Notes under the pieces: generated by a model
Databases searched by the model: none
Told to the model about the DNA's origin: nothing
The model's input: only the letters and a program-made list of their open reading frames with translations
Assembly: GCA_039707465.1 (NCBI GenBank)
Contig: CM077643.1
Coordinates: 331,100,419 to 331,164,418, forward strand
Origin: Rhabdophis nuchalis
Taxonomy: Eukaryota; Chordata; Lepidosauria; Squamata; Natricidae
Direction of reading: 5' to 3'
DNA: 64,000 bases
Program-made: the position numbers and the translations under genes
Shown here: positions 10,150-23,763 of the stretch, piece after piece
Position numbering within the stretch: position 1 is the stretch's first letter
How the letters are laid out: each line of letters starts with the position of its first letter

Positions 10150-11450
10150 TTTTCTGTAGGGATTTGAAGATTTCTTAACCTCTGCAATATGTCTTATTTA
10201 CAAATATAATGAAAAAGAACTTTGATGCTAACCAAGACAAACCATTATTTTCTACTTTTGTAAGCAATTTCTTAAAATCAGTGACAAAAATATATAAGGT
10301 TCATTTATTTGTTTAATGAGTCAGTGTGTTGAGTCTGCACCACCACCACCAAAGGATTATTGCTCAATGTAATGAAAGACAATTACAGAAGTTGCAAACT
10401 ATTGTTTGCTATAAACCTAGGAGGAGAGGAGGGAATAATTCCAGCTGTGCACTATAAACAACCTCATTTCCAGATGGCAAATATTCTAAGCACCCAAGTG
10501 GAAAAGTTATTTATAAGGAAATGAATTAAGGCCACCATAAAATAAACCTATGCATTTTTAGGAGAGAAAAATAACGCAACTGAGTAGGGTCCTAGAAGAC
10601 TAAATCTATTTCTCAAAAATAAATTTCCACATTACGTGTTTTGTAAATTGAGCAATCAGTAAATAAATAGAACATCCAATGGTAATAAGTCAAAAAATCA
10701 GTTTTCAGTCTTTTGACCTTGTACAAATGGTATAGTTAAGTTATATTATATTCTTCCTTGCTCCAACATTTGATTTTAATTGCATTTTTAAACCACACAT
10801 ATTTAATTTTCTCAATTACTTACCCTTTAACAATGAATATAAATTACGTTTATCATGAAGTAGCTCAGTGGATTTGCTCCAGTCCAAGCTAGAGGCACTA
10901 ACATCTCATTCAAATCAATGTGATTTATAATTGTCAATAGATTTATTTCCATAGGAACTAGTATGTTTAACTTGGTCTGGATCAAGTTCCTAACAAATAA
11001 AAGAAATCCTGATTGGATGTAATTTTGCCTTCTCTATTAATCAAAGATTAATTTGAATTAAGTTGTGTCATTATGTAAAGTTTTATAAACGAACTAGAAA
11101 GCTTATTTCAAGAATTGCTAGTTTACAAATGTCACACATTCCAAAACTTTTTTTTCCTGCCCTATCCAGTATAAACATAACATTAGTGAAAACAACAGTG
11201 TTTCACTTTCAAACAAGCAACATTCAGAAGCAGAGAGAAAATCATCTACTGAACCAGGTCAAGCGTTTCTAATTCTAACATTCTCTTATTTCTAGACAAT
11301 AGCCATTCCTTCATTCATGGCAAACTGCATTTTAAAATCAGACAATCCTAATCCTCCTAGTCCCTTTGCATCTTAAAGAATCTTAAATTTAACCCTTGGC
11401 TTATTTTTCTATTATATAAATATGGATATATCATTTTCGCCATTGTTTAA
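10150..11450. other. no feature seen
   Basis: AT-rich intron sequence with no recognised repeat or exon. Confidence 0.5.
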
Positions 11451-11454
11451 AAGG

Positions 11455-11640
11455 TCCATCGCTTTTCAAAACAGGGAGACTGGATTCTAGTCCTGCCTTA
11501 GGTGTGAAAACCAGCTGGGGCAAATCAGCCCAACCCACCACTCAGGGCTCTTGTTGTGGGGAAATTAGGAGGGGGAAGGAGTATTAGGTATTTTCACCTC
11601 TTTGAATTATTTGTAAAAATAATAAAAGTGGGATAAAAGA
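11455..11640 (+). mobile_element. tRNA-derived SINE (Squam1-like), degraded
   Basis: A B-box-like GGATTCTAGTCC is followed by TGCCTTAGG, CCAGCTGGGG and an A-rich end. A related copy lies at 58855-59050. The family name is from memory of squamate SINEs and is tentative. Confidence 0.5.
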
Positions 11641-12778
11641 TCTAAAAAAAATAATATTGTCTCAACTAAAAACATTTTAGGTAATATATTCATTTCTACC
11701 ACAGACATTTTTCCCAGCAATGATAACTATACATTTCCCACGTTGATAAATCCATTTTGATTTTATTCCATGTCTTAACATAATTATTTTGAAATAACAA
11801 ACAGTTTATGTTAGTCATAGCTATGCCCTAAATCCACAGCAAAAGAATTAATTCTTAGCCATGAGTTACTATTAGAAAATCTTTAGCACCATAAACTTTT
11901 TATTTTAACAAGAAAATCCCAATATTAAATATGTCGGCTTTAATATGTCAGTAAAACATGTCAGTAAAAAAAATCAATTTTGAAATCATGATGGTTATAG
12001 GCTTCTGAGAAGAAATATAACCCAAGAATTCAATAAAGAAGCTGGCGGACATAAGCCCAAGACACTGTCATTTTAGACAAGTGACAGCATTTAAATATAT
12101 AGCAGGAGATTCTCAGGTTATGGTGGGGTTCTACCTATAAAATTAAAAGATGTTGACCTTGACACCAATAGCACACGAAACCACAACATCAACAGACTAA
12201 AAGATTAATAACTAAGCAATTCAGATGACAATAAAAGCAAGGGGGGTGTGAATTCACAAAACCAAACAAGTGCTGGAAGTTGACCTGAGACAACCAGCAG
12301 TATAAGACCCCACACATTAAACATGAGTCATATTTTTGCCATCTCAGTTTGGTTTTTGTTTTTTTAATTTCAAATCTTTTCCATTTTTCAAACAAGTTTT
12401 ATACTTATCTGAAAGGCATTTCTAAAATATATGTCAAAATACTAAAGGACGGTGTCCAGATTACAAAATTAAAGATCCCTGGGAGAAGATGCAGTTTTCC
12501 ACCAAAAAGGAAAATGAAATTTCTAAAAATAAATGCACTATACAAACGTCCTACACGTAAGATACTAAAAGTGAAAGATTCCAAGTCATGGAATGTGTCT
12601 AAAGAAATGTGAATTCTTGCATCAATAAAAAGCAATAATAACTGCAATTAAGTGAAAGGACTTAAAATATGTATTTTAACCATACAAACTTTCTTACTTA
12701 AATGCAAATTTAATTAGATTTAAATTTCGTGCTTTTGGAAATGTATTTTTGGAAATGTTCTGCCAAGTCCTTGTTGGA
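11641..12778. other. no feature seen
   Basis: AT-rich intron sequence. Short open frames at 12.2-12.6 kb show no recognisable domain. Confidence 0.5.
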
Positions 12779-12908
12779 AAGGAAAGGAAAGGAAAGGAAA
12801 GGGAAAAGGGAAAGGAAAGGAAAAGGAAAGGAAAGGAAAGGAAAGGAAAGGAAAGGAAAGGAAAGGAAAGGAAAGGAAAGGAAAGGAAAGGAAAGGAAAG
12901 GAAAGGAA
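12779..12908 (+). repeat. (AAAGG)n pentanucleotide array
   Basis: About 26 AAAGG units with a few interruptions near 12800-12830. Confidence 0.95.
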
Positions 12909-13166
12909 GAGATAAATATTCCAGATCTATCCTGACTGATCATGGATCTCTGGGGGAATTTTCCCAGATCTAGAGATTCTAGCATGTTTTATTACTGACT
13001 AATTATTTAATTCCAATTGTATTGCTTATATTTAATTGATTGCTCTTAATATTCTTTAAGAATAACTGAATGAAGTCCAATCTTTAGTTTAATCAAATGT
13101 TAAATTGGAGCTAATATGCATATTATACAACATATATTTCTGATTACGGTTATTCTCCATCGTTAA

Positions 13167-13227
13167 TATCCTAATAAACTGGGGGGGGGGAAACCAATAT
13201 CCTAATAAACTGGGGGGGGGGGGGGGA
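13167..13227 (+). repeat. tandem duplication with poly-G tracts
   Basis: AATATCCTAATAAACT followed by a G run and AACC occurs twice in a row, with G tracts of about 10 and 14 bases. Confidence 0.85.
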
Positions 13228-14963
13228 ACCAACCTGCACTTGTTTTGGGCATTTGTGAAATTCTACTTAGAAGCACCATTTAAAACATAGCAACATCAAA
13301 TGACTGGATTTTTCATCACACTCTCAAAGTTGCCATTAATGTAAATCTCATCTATTCCAAGCATCAGGTTTTCAGCGCTTCTTCTATGTCACTTGGCAGA
13401 ATACATTTTCTTACAAAATCAAGCTGCCAACAGTTATTTAAAGCTCTTGTTTCATTCAAATTCAAAATATTAAACAATATAAATTCTAAATAAGTCACAA
13501 AGGAACCAGAAGGGTGATGATATTGCTCCATAAATCTTTAAATGCTGCCATAGGTAGGATTGAAAATACTGCAAAACCCTGAATCGCAACAGTTCTTAAT
13601 AATCTAAGAACACCATCATTTCTCAAAATGGAACTATCCAGTGTATAATTATAGGTATACAGGGCTCACCACTGCTGTATCATAAAAAAAGGAAATGCAA
13701 TGTCTATAAATTCTGTAAAGTAAGTTGAAAAAAATATATTAATAATTACATATATTCATATCCATTATGTTATTCCCTTTCAAGGTAAGCAATATTATGA
13801 AAAGTACAAAGCAACAGCAAACAATTGTAAGCAAAACAAAGTAAAGGCAGGAGATAAAAGGATATCTAACATCTAGTTTTCATCAACCACATTCACAATG
13901 CCTCTCTATCCTTGCAAATCATGTACAATATGTTTCCACTATACTTAGATGCCAATTCATGCATTGCCTTTTGTTCTACAAGAATTACACCTCTCTTATT
14001 AAAGATCGCATCAATTTATTCGAACCAATCTGTCTTAACGTTTCTGCAACAGGGATCCCAGCCAACCACACATTATCATCTGCATATGTACCATAAGTAT
14101 ACACGTACATTCATATCCCAGACCAATATACTTCTACTATTACTATAATCCTACTTTTGACTATAAATGCACTAAATAATTAAGAGGACAACAAACAATA
14201 TCTTATTCCCTGCTCAATGTTAAACTATTTGCTATGTATTCATATATTCTCTCACACTTTTTATTTCAATGATATAATACTCTTATTGCATTTAGCAGCC
14301 ATCAATCACCTCTCATACTCTCCCATATTTATACTTCTCTTAATGGGCTGAGTACCAAAAAGTGCAAAAATCTGTTTTACACACTCCCTTCCTACTGCTA
14401 TATTGCACCTCCCGAATTGTGTTTATGGCATCTTTGATACATTTTCAACTGGAATTATATCCAATACATTATCTCGCAGAGGCAACAAATGAATCCTCTA
14501 TAGTTTTTCCAATCTATTTTACTACTTTCCCTCAATTCAGGGAAACAACAACAGGATTCCTTCAATCATGAGGCATAGATTCTGCCTTCATATATACAGT
14601 AAACAAGTCAAGAGTAGATCCACTGTGATTCATATTCATATTTGTCATTTCTCCAGTCAAATCATCTGAAACTGTATCTCTGAAACATTCACACAAATAT
14701 TAATGACTTCCTTTTTATTATTTTCCTCTTGGACACTAGTATTAGTAGACCTACTAGTAGTATTACTAGTAGATACTAATACTAATAGCACTAGCAGTGC
14801 TACCCCTTGACATGGTAAACTGTCTTTCCAATAAAAATCAGTACAATATTCCTTCCACCATTCTCTATTTCAGTTGTATCTCAAATTATATAATCACTTT
14901 TATTTTAATTCCATTTGTCCCACTGCATACTTCTTGCTTAGTCTTTTTCACCAGATTATAAAG

Positions 14964-14965
<2 letters not shown>
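13228..14965. other. no gene seen; TAGTA-rich palindromic patch at 14738-14795
   Basis: A locally palindromic patch built from ACTAGTA and AGTAGT units lies at 14738-14795. The rest is AT-rich sequence without recognised features. Confidence 0.5.

Positions 14966-15011
<46 letters not shown>
14966..15011 (+). repeat. (ATT)n microsatellite
   Basis: About 15 ATT units. Confidence 0.95.
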
Positions 15012-15012
<1 letters not shown>

Positions 15013-15156
15013 TACTTTATTCATAAAACATGAAACTCAGCCAACTGAACATTTAGAAATGCATATTACAAATACTATTGACTGGTCAAGTCAAACTGAA
15101 GAACTGATCTCAAGCTAATTATTGAAGAAATAGGGTTCACAGCCAATATTGTAAAG

Positions 15157-15272
15157 CAGGGGTCCCCAACCTTTGCAACTTTAAGTCAACTTTAAAGCTT
15201 TGCTTTGCTGGCTGGAGAAGTCTGGGAGCTGAAGTCCTTCAGACTTAAAGTTGCAAAGGTTGGGGACCCCTG
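15157..15272. mobile_element. foldback hAT MITE, 116 bp, perfect 8-bp duplication
   Basis: CAGGGGTCCCCAACCTTTGC to GCAAAGGTTGGGGACCCCTG are exact inverted termini, and much of the element is palindromic. The perfect duplication TTGTAAAG is at 15149-15156 and 15273-15280. Related copies lie at 28182, 46324, 54925 and 55600. Confidence 0.95.
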
Positions 15273-15280
15273 TTGTAAAG

Positions 15281-17915
15281 GATCATTGTAAAAACCCTTA
15301 ATGTTGCTTCTTAACTGCCTTTGCATGTGATGTTGGTAAATTAGAAATGAAATATTACCATAACAATCTTCAGGCAGCTTCAGAAATACCAGGAAAAATG
15401 CATAAAAATTCCCGGTATCATCAGGTCTTGTTCTGAGTTCTCAGGGGCTTTATTATTGGAAGTTGGATGTCAATCAAAGGAAGATACTTCAAACTGAAAC
15501 AAATTCTAATACTGTAAAGATTGTCGGGAGGAGAGCTACCCTCCATATTTTTCTTGACATTCCATATTAAAGATTTTTACAGTTCGTATAAAGTTGGAGC
15601 ATTAATCGTTTTAATAGGATATGGATATTGAATGCAGGATTTGAGTCACAAACAAAATGAACCAGAAAAATCTATAGGGTTCTATTCTTCATCAGATTCT
15701 TTCATGTTGTCCTATGGACACTGAGAATCTAAATAGGACTGATTTCTATTTTTCAGCTCTCATATTTTATATTACCAGCTTAATTGTTGTGCAAAACATT
15801 AATAACTCAGAGGTTATTATACTCCAAGATTATGGTGAAAAAATTAATTAGTAACACTACAATGCTAATTAAATAATTTAAAATCTTGCCTACAGCATTA
15901 TTGAGTGAATAATAACGTAGATGCTAACAATTCATTCCATATGCCTCATACCATAGTCCAGTTTTTTGTACTATTAATTTTAAATAAAATGTCATCTTTT
16001 TCAAACCAGCCAAACCAACCATTTCTTATTCATTATTAGAATATTTACATTGACATAGTATCAATTTAAAAAACCTTATTATGGAATGGTGAGCCCTATC
16101 TGAGAATTATTTTTCTGTGAAACCTGATGTTTTATTACATATTTGTGCTCTAGATTGTACTGTCCAGTGCATCTGGGGAGTAGTTAGGAAACACTCTGCA
16201 ATGGTTAACAAAGCTTTTTCTTACAAAACAAAACAATTTTATTCTGTAGAAATGATGTATGCTTATTTTAATTCAGCTGGTTCATGAAGATACTAATTTT
16301 GTTCATTTTCTTTGTACAAAGCATCCAAGACAAAGCACACATTTAAGGCATATACATTAATGAAAGAAATATTTTCTTCCAATGGAAGAGAATATATGTA
16401 GCTCAAGGTTTGTTCAAGCTTGGTTGTTAGCTTGCCTAACTATGCAATATTGTCAGTGCCTGGTATTTATAAAGATACAACTCTAATCTTTAATATGAAA
16501 TCAAATATTACAAATTAAAACTTGGAGGAAGTATTGAGTTCATTGTTCATAGTTGCCATTGAAGCAAAGGAGAGAAAATGAAACAGTTACTCAAGCTCAT
16601 TCTGAAATTTGCCAAAAATTAAAAACCATGTAGAATGCTGACATTTATATTTATGAACTTCAAGTTGTTAATATCGGCATATATCTAGAATATAAAGGAA
16701 ACAGAGCAAAGGATTCAAAATAAGAAATGGCCCAAATGTAACTGCGAGCCCAGAAGTACCTATGAGAATATTCATAATGTTCATCTCCACATAAGTTCTA
16801 AAATTAGATAAAGAGAATCCAGTTAAACAAGGGAGTCAAAGACATTATGCTTAGTCATATATTCAATGACGAAAATGACCCTATTTATCCTTATCTAATT
16901 TTAGGACTTGGTTGGAGAACACATCATAGTTTAAGTCATATTTATGTAGAAATGTTAAAAATTCAAAAGTCTTCACAAACATTTTATGCACCAATGTGAA
17001 TATTAATTTCCATTACTCATCTTGCCTTGAATCAATTAAGTCTTTCAGATAATGCCTTTCAGCAAACATAGAAATGTAGACAAAGGTGCTAACATTATGT
17101 CACACACAGCACTCCCTGCTAACAATAATAGTTCTGGCCAGTTTGTGCACATTTGAACCAATGTATCCCTAGGTAATCATAGGCCAGTTTTATCATGGTC
17201 CTCTCTCTTATTCTGTGAAAGCTACAATTTCTAATCTACAAAGGCTATTTTATAGCCAAAACACTATTGCCTGCATTCCATCAACTTACAGATCATGCAG
17301 TTGTATAGGCACACTCTCAGGATGGCAAAATACGTAACCAGGGTTTCAATGGGTGACAGACAACCAATTTAAACCTGAATCACTCTGTCCAACTTCTTAA
17401 CAAACTATGCCACACTGATTATAATTAGGGAAGAGGTAAAGCATTGAAGCCACCAAGTCATTCACAAGATTTAGACAGCTTCTTCAGAAAGAATTCCAAA
17501 TTGTTTTCACCTATGCATGCTGCCCAGTTTCTTTCTTTTGATTAAAGCATTTCCCAAAGAAGCTAGATGACATTTTAAAACCATAAAGCCACTTCAAGGG
17601 CTGAGTATAGCTTCTCGCTCACATTGCAAAGACCTTTTTTGAATATATATAGCATAAACTAAAAGTAGTATCACCATTGGGCTGGGACTGATGGAAATTA
17701 GTAAGAAAATGAAATTCTGTTTATCCATAGTGGCATAACCACTACAATTTCCCAATTTAGCAGATGTTTTAGAATGTTATTATCAGCTGCAGATAGCAGG
17801 GCCAATGGCACCAAATTAGAAGATCAAAATAGGTTATTGTGACTTCTATAAAAAGCATTACATATGATAACTGCAGTATAACTGAACTTATTGAGATGAG
17901 AATTAAACTTTTATA
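15281..17915. other. no feature seen
   Basis: 2.6 kb of AT-rich intron sequence with no recognised exon, RNA gene or repeat. Confidence 0.55.
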
Positions 17916-17954
17916 GAAGGTGTGCATATCTTTACTTAAGATATGCACACCTTC
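17916..17954. repeat. perfect 17-bp hairpin
   Basis: Arms 17916-17932 and 17938-17954 (GAAGGTGTGCATATCTT and its exact complement) around the 5-nt loop TACTT. The stem is too short for a typical microRNA precursor. Confidence 0.85.
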
Positions 17955-18991
17955 GTAAAATTCCATTTCCATTTTTTTGTTACTAAAACAATGTCAATTT
18001 AAGCAGCAGAAGCAAAAAAGGAAGTTTAGGCGAATGAGAAACAAAAGATACTTCTTATAGCATAATTCAATAACTGAGAAGTAGGCCTTGGATACAATTC
18101 TGAATAGAGACCTCTTTTTATGCAAATACTCATCTATTTTCCTAAGCCTGATTAAACAAGTGTAAGCCAAGTCTTTACAGCTCACTCCTGTAAATCATAA
18201 AAAAGCAAAAACCTTTCTGCTCTGAATAATGGTGAAAAAGAGAGGCTCAAAACAGTTAAGTCATTTTAAACTGTTGCTAAATGGAAACCTGATTGCATCT
18301 TTTATTAATTAGTCCTAGCTGACATTTTAAATAAAGATAAACCATTTATGAATATTGTGGACATTATGAGGTACTATATAAGATAGAACTGATTGCAATC
18401 TTTTATGACTGATTCATATTGAAACTGGAATATGTAAGCTACTATTTAATAATGCATATTTGCTCTACAGATTCCTATTCCTAAGTACTAGTGCTGTCAA
18501 CAATAGAAGTAGGAAATAGGCAAGCCTTAAAAAACTGTTCAATTCAGTTCAATTTACTACAGTCTTAGACCAGAGACCAGAACAAATAAAAAGATTCAGT
18601 GAATATTCAATTAAAAATCCTAGAATAAAATAATAAATAACAGATAAAATCTTGAGGTTTCGGTTGTTGCAGAAGCCCATGATCACATGTCTGTGATTTG
18701 GGCACTTGAGAACCCACTCACGATTTTGACATTGGTGTGAGAAGTGGTCACAAAATTGCTATTTTCAATCTCCTCTGTTTGCTTCCCATGGCCAAAATAT
18801 TTCCAAATAGGCCTTGTCAGAGTTCAGATGATAACATATTCTCACAGGCATAAGGCCACTATAAAGCAGCTTTCTCTCTTACCACTATAGATAGTATTAG
18901 AAAGCTACTAAACCAGATGTGGGAAATTTTTTATTGGGCTTCACTGGGTGACTGCTTCTGACCAGAGCTCATATTTTCATGGTTGGGGATC
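17955..18991. other. no feature seen
   Basis: AT-rich sequence; a vague resemblance to the CAGGTAGTCC MITE family near 18655-18770 is too weak to annotate. Confidence 0.45.
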
Positions 18992-18993
18992 TA

Positions 18994-19915
18994 CAGTATT
19001 TTTCGGAGTATAAGATGCACCTTTTTTCCTCTAAAAAGAGGCTGGAAATTTGGGTGCGTCTTATACACTAAATACAGCATTTTTTGCCTCCTGAAACCCC
19101 GCCCCTTCACCAAAATGGCCATGCGCATACCCTTATGAAGGCTTCCAGAGAGCTCCTGGGGGCTAGGGAGGGCAGAAATGAGCATAAAACAGGGCGTTTT
19201 GCCCCCCCCCCTCCATAAAGCTATGCATGCTATTTTTTTTACCAAAAAACGGGTCGTTTTCATGAAAAAAAAGGGTAGCTTTCCTCATTTTGGGGCCCCC
19301 ACCCCCACAGGAGCACTCTGCAAGCCCCCCCAAGGCTGTTCATGCCTTTTATTTGAAAAACAATGGGCCATTTTCGCGGGGAAAAAGGGCCCTTTGGGGG
19401 AGGTTTGCAAAGTGCAAAAAGGGTTTTTTTCCCCTTTCCGAAAGCTGTTTAGTTAGAGTGATTGATGAAAATTACGTTGGTCAAGTACTGTGCCTGCAGA
19501 AACAAAGATTTGTTCCAAAGGTGGCCAGTGATTTCCTTCTCCAGCACATGGGTAAATACACCTGGAAACATCTCCCTACCTACCTACCTACCTATCTACC
19601 TACTCTCTCTCTCTCTACTTACCTATCTACTGTATTTCTCTCTCTGTCTCTATTTCTCTCTCTCTATCCCTCTACCTACTTATCTATCTACACACACTAT
19701 CTCTCCCTCCCTACCTACTTACTCTATTTCTTTCTCTCTCACTCTCCCCCTACCTACCTACCTACTCTCTCTCTCCCTACCTACCTATTGTATTTCTCTC
19801 TCTTTCTGCCCCTCTGTATCCCTCTATCTACTTACCTACTTTTTTAAAAAAAATGCCTCTTCAAAACCTGGGTGCGTCTTATATTCCAGTGCGTCTTATA
19901 CTCCGAAAAATACGG
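18994..19915. mobile_element. mariner-type MITE with TA duplication, 922 bp
   Basis: CAGTATTTTTCGGAGTATAA at the left and TTATACTCCGAAAAATACGG at the right are inverted, flanked by TA at 18992-18993 and 19916-19917. The motif GGGTGCGTCTTATA occurs inside both termini. The middle carries CTAC/CTCT-rich microsatellite sequence (19572-19836). No transposase frame is seen. Confidence 0.88.
19572..19836 (+). repeat. (CTAC)n/(CT)n compound microsatellite
   Basis: Impure tetranucleotide CTAC/TACC and CT repeats inside the mariner-type MITE. Confidence 0.85.
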
Positions 19916-20004
19916 TATGTTATAAAAGTGAATTCCAAAACATTTTAAAAATTAAAAGAATATCACAACCCCTGAAAGCCTTAAATATAAAACTAGAAGT
20001 ACTG

Positions 20005-20225
20005 ACAACCTAGCAGTTCGAAAGGATGTAAAAATGTAAGTAGAAAAATAGAACCCACTTTTGGTGGGAAGGTAAGTGTGTTCCGTGTGCCTATGGCCTT
20101 TAGTCATGCCAGCCACATGACTACAGAGACGTCTTCAGACAGCGCTGGCTCTTCAGCTTTGAAACAGAGATAAGCCTCCACTAGAGTCGGGAACGACTAT
20201 GTGCAAGAGGAACCTTTACCTTTAC
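20005..20225 (+). mobile_element. Sauria-type SINE, full length, 12-bp duplication
   Basis: A tRNA-like start (CTAGCAGTTCGAAAGG) is followed by GCCGG/GCCAGCCACATGAC, ACGTCTTCAGACAGCGCTGG and a 3' end AGTCGGGAACGACTA...ACCTTTACCTTTACC. This 3' end is shared with BovB, the LINE thought to mobilise Sauria SINEs. The perfect duplication CTAGAAGTACTG lies at 19993-20004 and 20226-20237. Confidence 0.88.
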
Positions 20226-20334
20226 CTAGAAGTACTGTTAATGAGCATAGTTAGTCATTGAGTTTGGAAGAATAATAAAGAGAAGCTTCTGAGGGTTAGA
20301 CAATATACTGCAGAGCACATATGTCCAGGCAAAT

Positions 20335-20440
20335 CAATAGTGCCAGCATTTTTCCTGGCTGGGGTGCTGCCTGGGGAATTTTGGCAGTGAAAACCCACAA
20401 GTCTTAAAGTTGCCAAGGTTGGTCAACCTTATATTAAGTG
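20335..20440. mobile_element. degraded foldback hAT MITE remnant
   Basis: AGTCTTAAAGTTGCCAAGGT near 20400 and GGGGAATTTTGG near 20375 resemble the right half of the 15157 family. No duplication is visible. Confidence 0.4.
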
Positions 20441-21595
20441 ATCAAAGTTTTTTCTATCTCAAAGACAGCATGGCATGCTATAAAAAGATGATCTCTAAGG
20501 TTTAAAAAAGATCTTGTATTTCTCATTTAGACAAAGAACTTTCTTATTTCTCATATACACAAAGAATCCTTATCTTCATGACTAAGGCAATCTATCCTCT
20601 TTTATGCTGCACAAATAAATCAATTCTCCTCTGCATTCGGAAGACAGTTTACTTTATAATCTTGAAGATTCATATAGTGCAGCTATGTCTTGAGTACATG
20701 AAAGTCTCAAAGTGCAATTTCAGAACTTTTAATTAAATTGCAATTTATTCTAACTTAGTGATTCATTTGTTTGTATTATATGTTATAATAAATAAGAGTA
20801 GCTAAGATTAATTATAGTACCAAAAAGGTTAATTTCAACACCATGAAAATCTTGATTTCTACAAACCCCCCCCCCCTGTAAATCACTGGGAGGAGAAAGA
20901 TGTAGATATACATAATAAAAAATAGCCTCAAGATTAATGTTACTGTCAAACGTCAGCACAAAACTTACTTCTCATTTGAAAATAAGCATATCTACTGATC
21001 TTATCAAAGAAAAAACATATACAAACCTAATGGGATTTCTGCATCCTCCATATTTTTTATAGTTATGGCTTTATAACTTAACTGTGCCAACACACATCAT
21101 GTACTGTACTTCTGAATGGGTGGGATGAGAGTAGCCTTATGCTGACATGCAAAGTAGTCTCTAAATTAAATAGTTTAATTTCCACACAATAATATAAACT
21201 AAAATTGACCTGAAGAAAGTGAACTGATCTTCTGGAGTTGATAAATACATGCATGGAAGTGAAGATATAGGTTTAAACAGGAATTTTAAAAAAATGTTAT
21301 TAAATAGGAGCATGGATAGTCCAATTCATGTATCAAGAAAAAGGTAATTAATATGTGACAGAGATAGCTGAGTGAACAATTCCAAATGATGAGACATTAT
21401 CAAAATTGTATACACTCTACCTTTCTTTAGTTTATGTTATACCATTCATGCACTTTATCTAATTAAAACATAATAATTCACGAGTTCAATTTCAGAGTAT
21501 GACTGAAGCCCACAGAATAAGATCTGGCCATGTATATTTAACAAGTTTCAATAAGAATGAATCTGGTCATATATTGCCTCCTAATAGCTAATGTA
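20441..21595. other. no feature seen
   Basis: AT-rich intron sequence with a short poly-C run at 20866-20876. Confidence 0.5.
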
Positions 21596-21599
21596 AATT

Positions 21600-21800
21600 A
21601 CATACAATTATAAAAGCTATATAAATGCCCCAGTGGAGTTCCAAACCCATAGGGCTGCTAGGAAATGGGTCACACAACTGGAGATAAGCAACGGGTGAGT
21701 GAGCAAAACCAAAACTATCCTCCTCGGTCCATGGAAAAATTTCTTCCATGAAACTGGTCCCCGTTTTCAAAAACTTTGGGACTGCTGCACTACAGTTTTC
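21600..21800 (-). mobile_element. degraded hAT fragment
   Basis: On the minus strand the sequence resembles the 56309 element (GACCAGTTTCATGGAAGAAA, then ATTTTTCCATGGACCG). Termini and target duplication are lost. Confidence 0.45.
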
Positions 21801-21931
21801 TAATTTCAAGTTACCCAGTGATAAACTTGAACAAATAAAATAAGGGAATCTACCTTGATAAAATGTTTAGTGAAGATGGAAAAACAAATAGAGAACATTT
21901 GAGATGTACCGGTAAGCATGTACATACTGTA

Positions 21932-22480
21932 CAGTAGTGGCCAAAATTGTGGAAACCTTTTTGGAGGGGAAAGTGTATTTTTGAGGTTTGATGACTAATA
22001 ACACCACTTTTTTGGGGAATAGTATCATAAAATTATATATCAATGGAAATATAATTTAATTAAGAGTGTAATGCAATGAAGTTTATCTGTATTCTATGAA
22101 AAGTTATGGGTCAGAAATAACCCAGCAATAAAATCCAGTTAATAAAAGCAATCATTCAATCAATCTTGGTTTCATATTGTAACAGCTGCAGAACTAAAAA
22201 ACCTGGTTCACTCATTGTAAGGCCATAATTCATGCTAAAAGTAACCTATCATGGTGATCATTTTTGCATATCTTGTTTTTTCTGTTTCACTTTTCTTCTT
22301 TATAACTGCCTTTCTAATAGCAAATCCTTCATAAAAGCTATTGCATTACATTCTTGATTTAATTATCATTCCATTGATATATAATTTTATTGTACTACTC
22401 TCCAAAACAAAGTGATGTTATTAGCCATCAAACCTCAAAAATACCCCCCCACCAGGTTTCCACAATTTTGGCCACTACTG
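21932..22480. mobile_element. Tc1/mariner-type MITE with long inverted termini, 549 bp
   Basis: The left terminus CAGTAGTGGCCAAAATTGTG is the exact complement of the right terminus. TA flanks both sides (21930-21931 and 22481-22482). The inverted repeats extend imperfectly for roughly 160 bp, including the paired GATATATAATTTTA-type and TGATGACTAATAACA-type blocks. Confidence 0.9.
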
Positions 22481-22489
22481 TATGTATAT

Positions 22490-23540
22490 ATGGCGGGGGA
22501 GGGCAGAATTTCAGTCAGACATCTTTTACATGTTTACTTGGAAATGCTAAAGATCCTGGATTGTAGCACATGCTGTGAGAAATAGAACCAATATCTAGTG
22601 TTTCTGTTTTATTATTTTAAATTACTTTTATTCTTGAAGAGTAATGATACCACACACACAGGACACACACAGCAATTTTGTTAAATCCCCAAAGTGAAAT
22701 TAAAATGTAAAATATATTTATGAATCACTATATTCTAAGAAGTAAGCATAGAATGAATTGGTTTCTCTCCTCCTTAACTGAACATTATATGATATTCTTA
22801 GTTTAAAAATATTTACTTTCTTTTGTAGCACTCCTTTTAAATTATAACCATATTACACTTAAAAATTAGTGAGCTTTCCTTAGTTGAACTTTCATTTTAT
22901 TGATACTTTTCAATGCTTACAGTAACACATTATTTTGGAATTTTCTAACTAGCTTTTCTGATGCTTATCATGTATTTTAAAAAAGTGTGTAATCATAATT
23001 GATTGTTACAAAACCTGCAATACTAAATTCCACAGAGAGATATAGTATCTCTTTCAAGGTATTACTAATTATCATGTTATCATGAATAAAACTCTATTTT
23101 GTTACTTTCATTTTCGTATGTTTCATTACAAGCTTCCAAAGACCTTCTTGGTAGAGCAGCAAAACTAAGCATATTTATAATAATAGCATTGGATGTTATT
23201 AAGGATGAAAGAAAAGAGGGAGGTTAAAGTGGATTCATTGCAATCTCTATTTGATAGATACTTCTCTAAAATATGTCAGGAATTAGTAACCTTTGTACAG
23301 GGTTACTTATTTTTCTCTTTCATCTTGCTATAGATTTATTCTCATTCCTGAAGCACCTACATCAAATAGCCTGTAACTGACTTGTATGGTTTACTATAAA
23401 AATCACTAAAAACTGTTTATAAATGAAAGAATGACATTCAAATGTAGAATAAGTATGCCATGTCTAGGAAATACGCAGAAAAGAATACAGAACACCTGAT
23501 TATTATATTTTTACAATAGTTTTGTTTTGTTCTGTGATAA
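22490..23540. other. no feature seen
   Basis: AT-rich intron sequence with no recognised element. Confidence 0.5.
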
Positions 23541-23549
23541 CCTATAGAC

Positions 23550-23755
23550 TCATGATGGCGAACCAATGGCACGCATGACACCGGTGGCACAAGGAACCAA
23601 TTATTAGGGCATGTGAAGCATTGCCCTATCAGCTCTAGCGCGCATGTGCACACTGGCCAGCTGACTTCGGCTTTCTTTTGAGGCCGTTTTTCGCCCTCTG
23701 GAGCTTTCCCTGAAGGCTTCGGAGAGCGAAAAATAGCCCTATGGCCAAATCACTG
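23550..23755. mobile_element. hAT element, CAGTGATGG family, 206 bp
   Basis: ATGATGGCGAACC at the left and AAATCACTG at the right. The flanks CTATAGAC (23542-23549) and TTATAGAC (23756-23763) match at seven of eight positions. The body (TGGCACGCATG, ACTGGCCAGCTGA, CGTTTTTCGCCCTCTG) matches the larger copy at 48948-49298. Confidence 0.8.
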
Positions 23756-23763
23756 TTATAGAC

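Noticed and set aside
17916..17954. MicroRNA precursor
   Set aside because: The stem is only 17 bp, with no extension of pairing beyond the arms.
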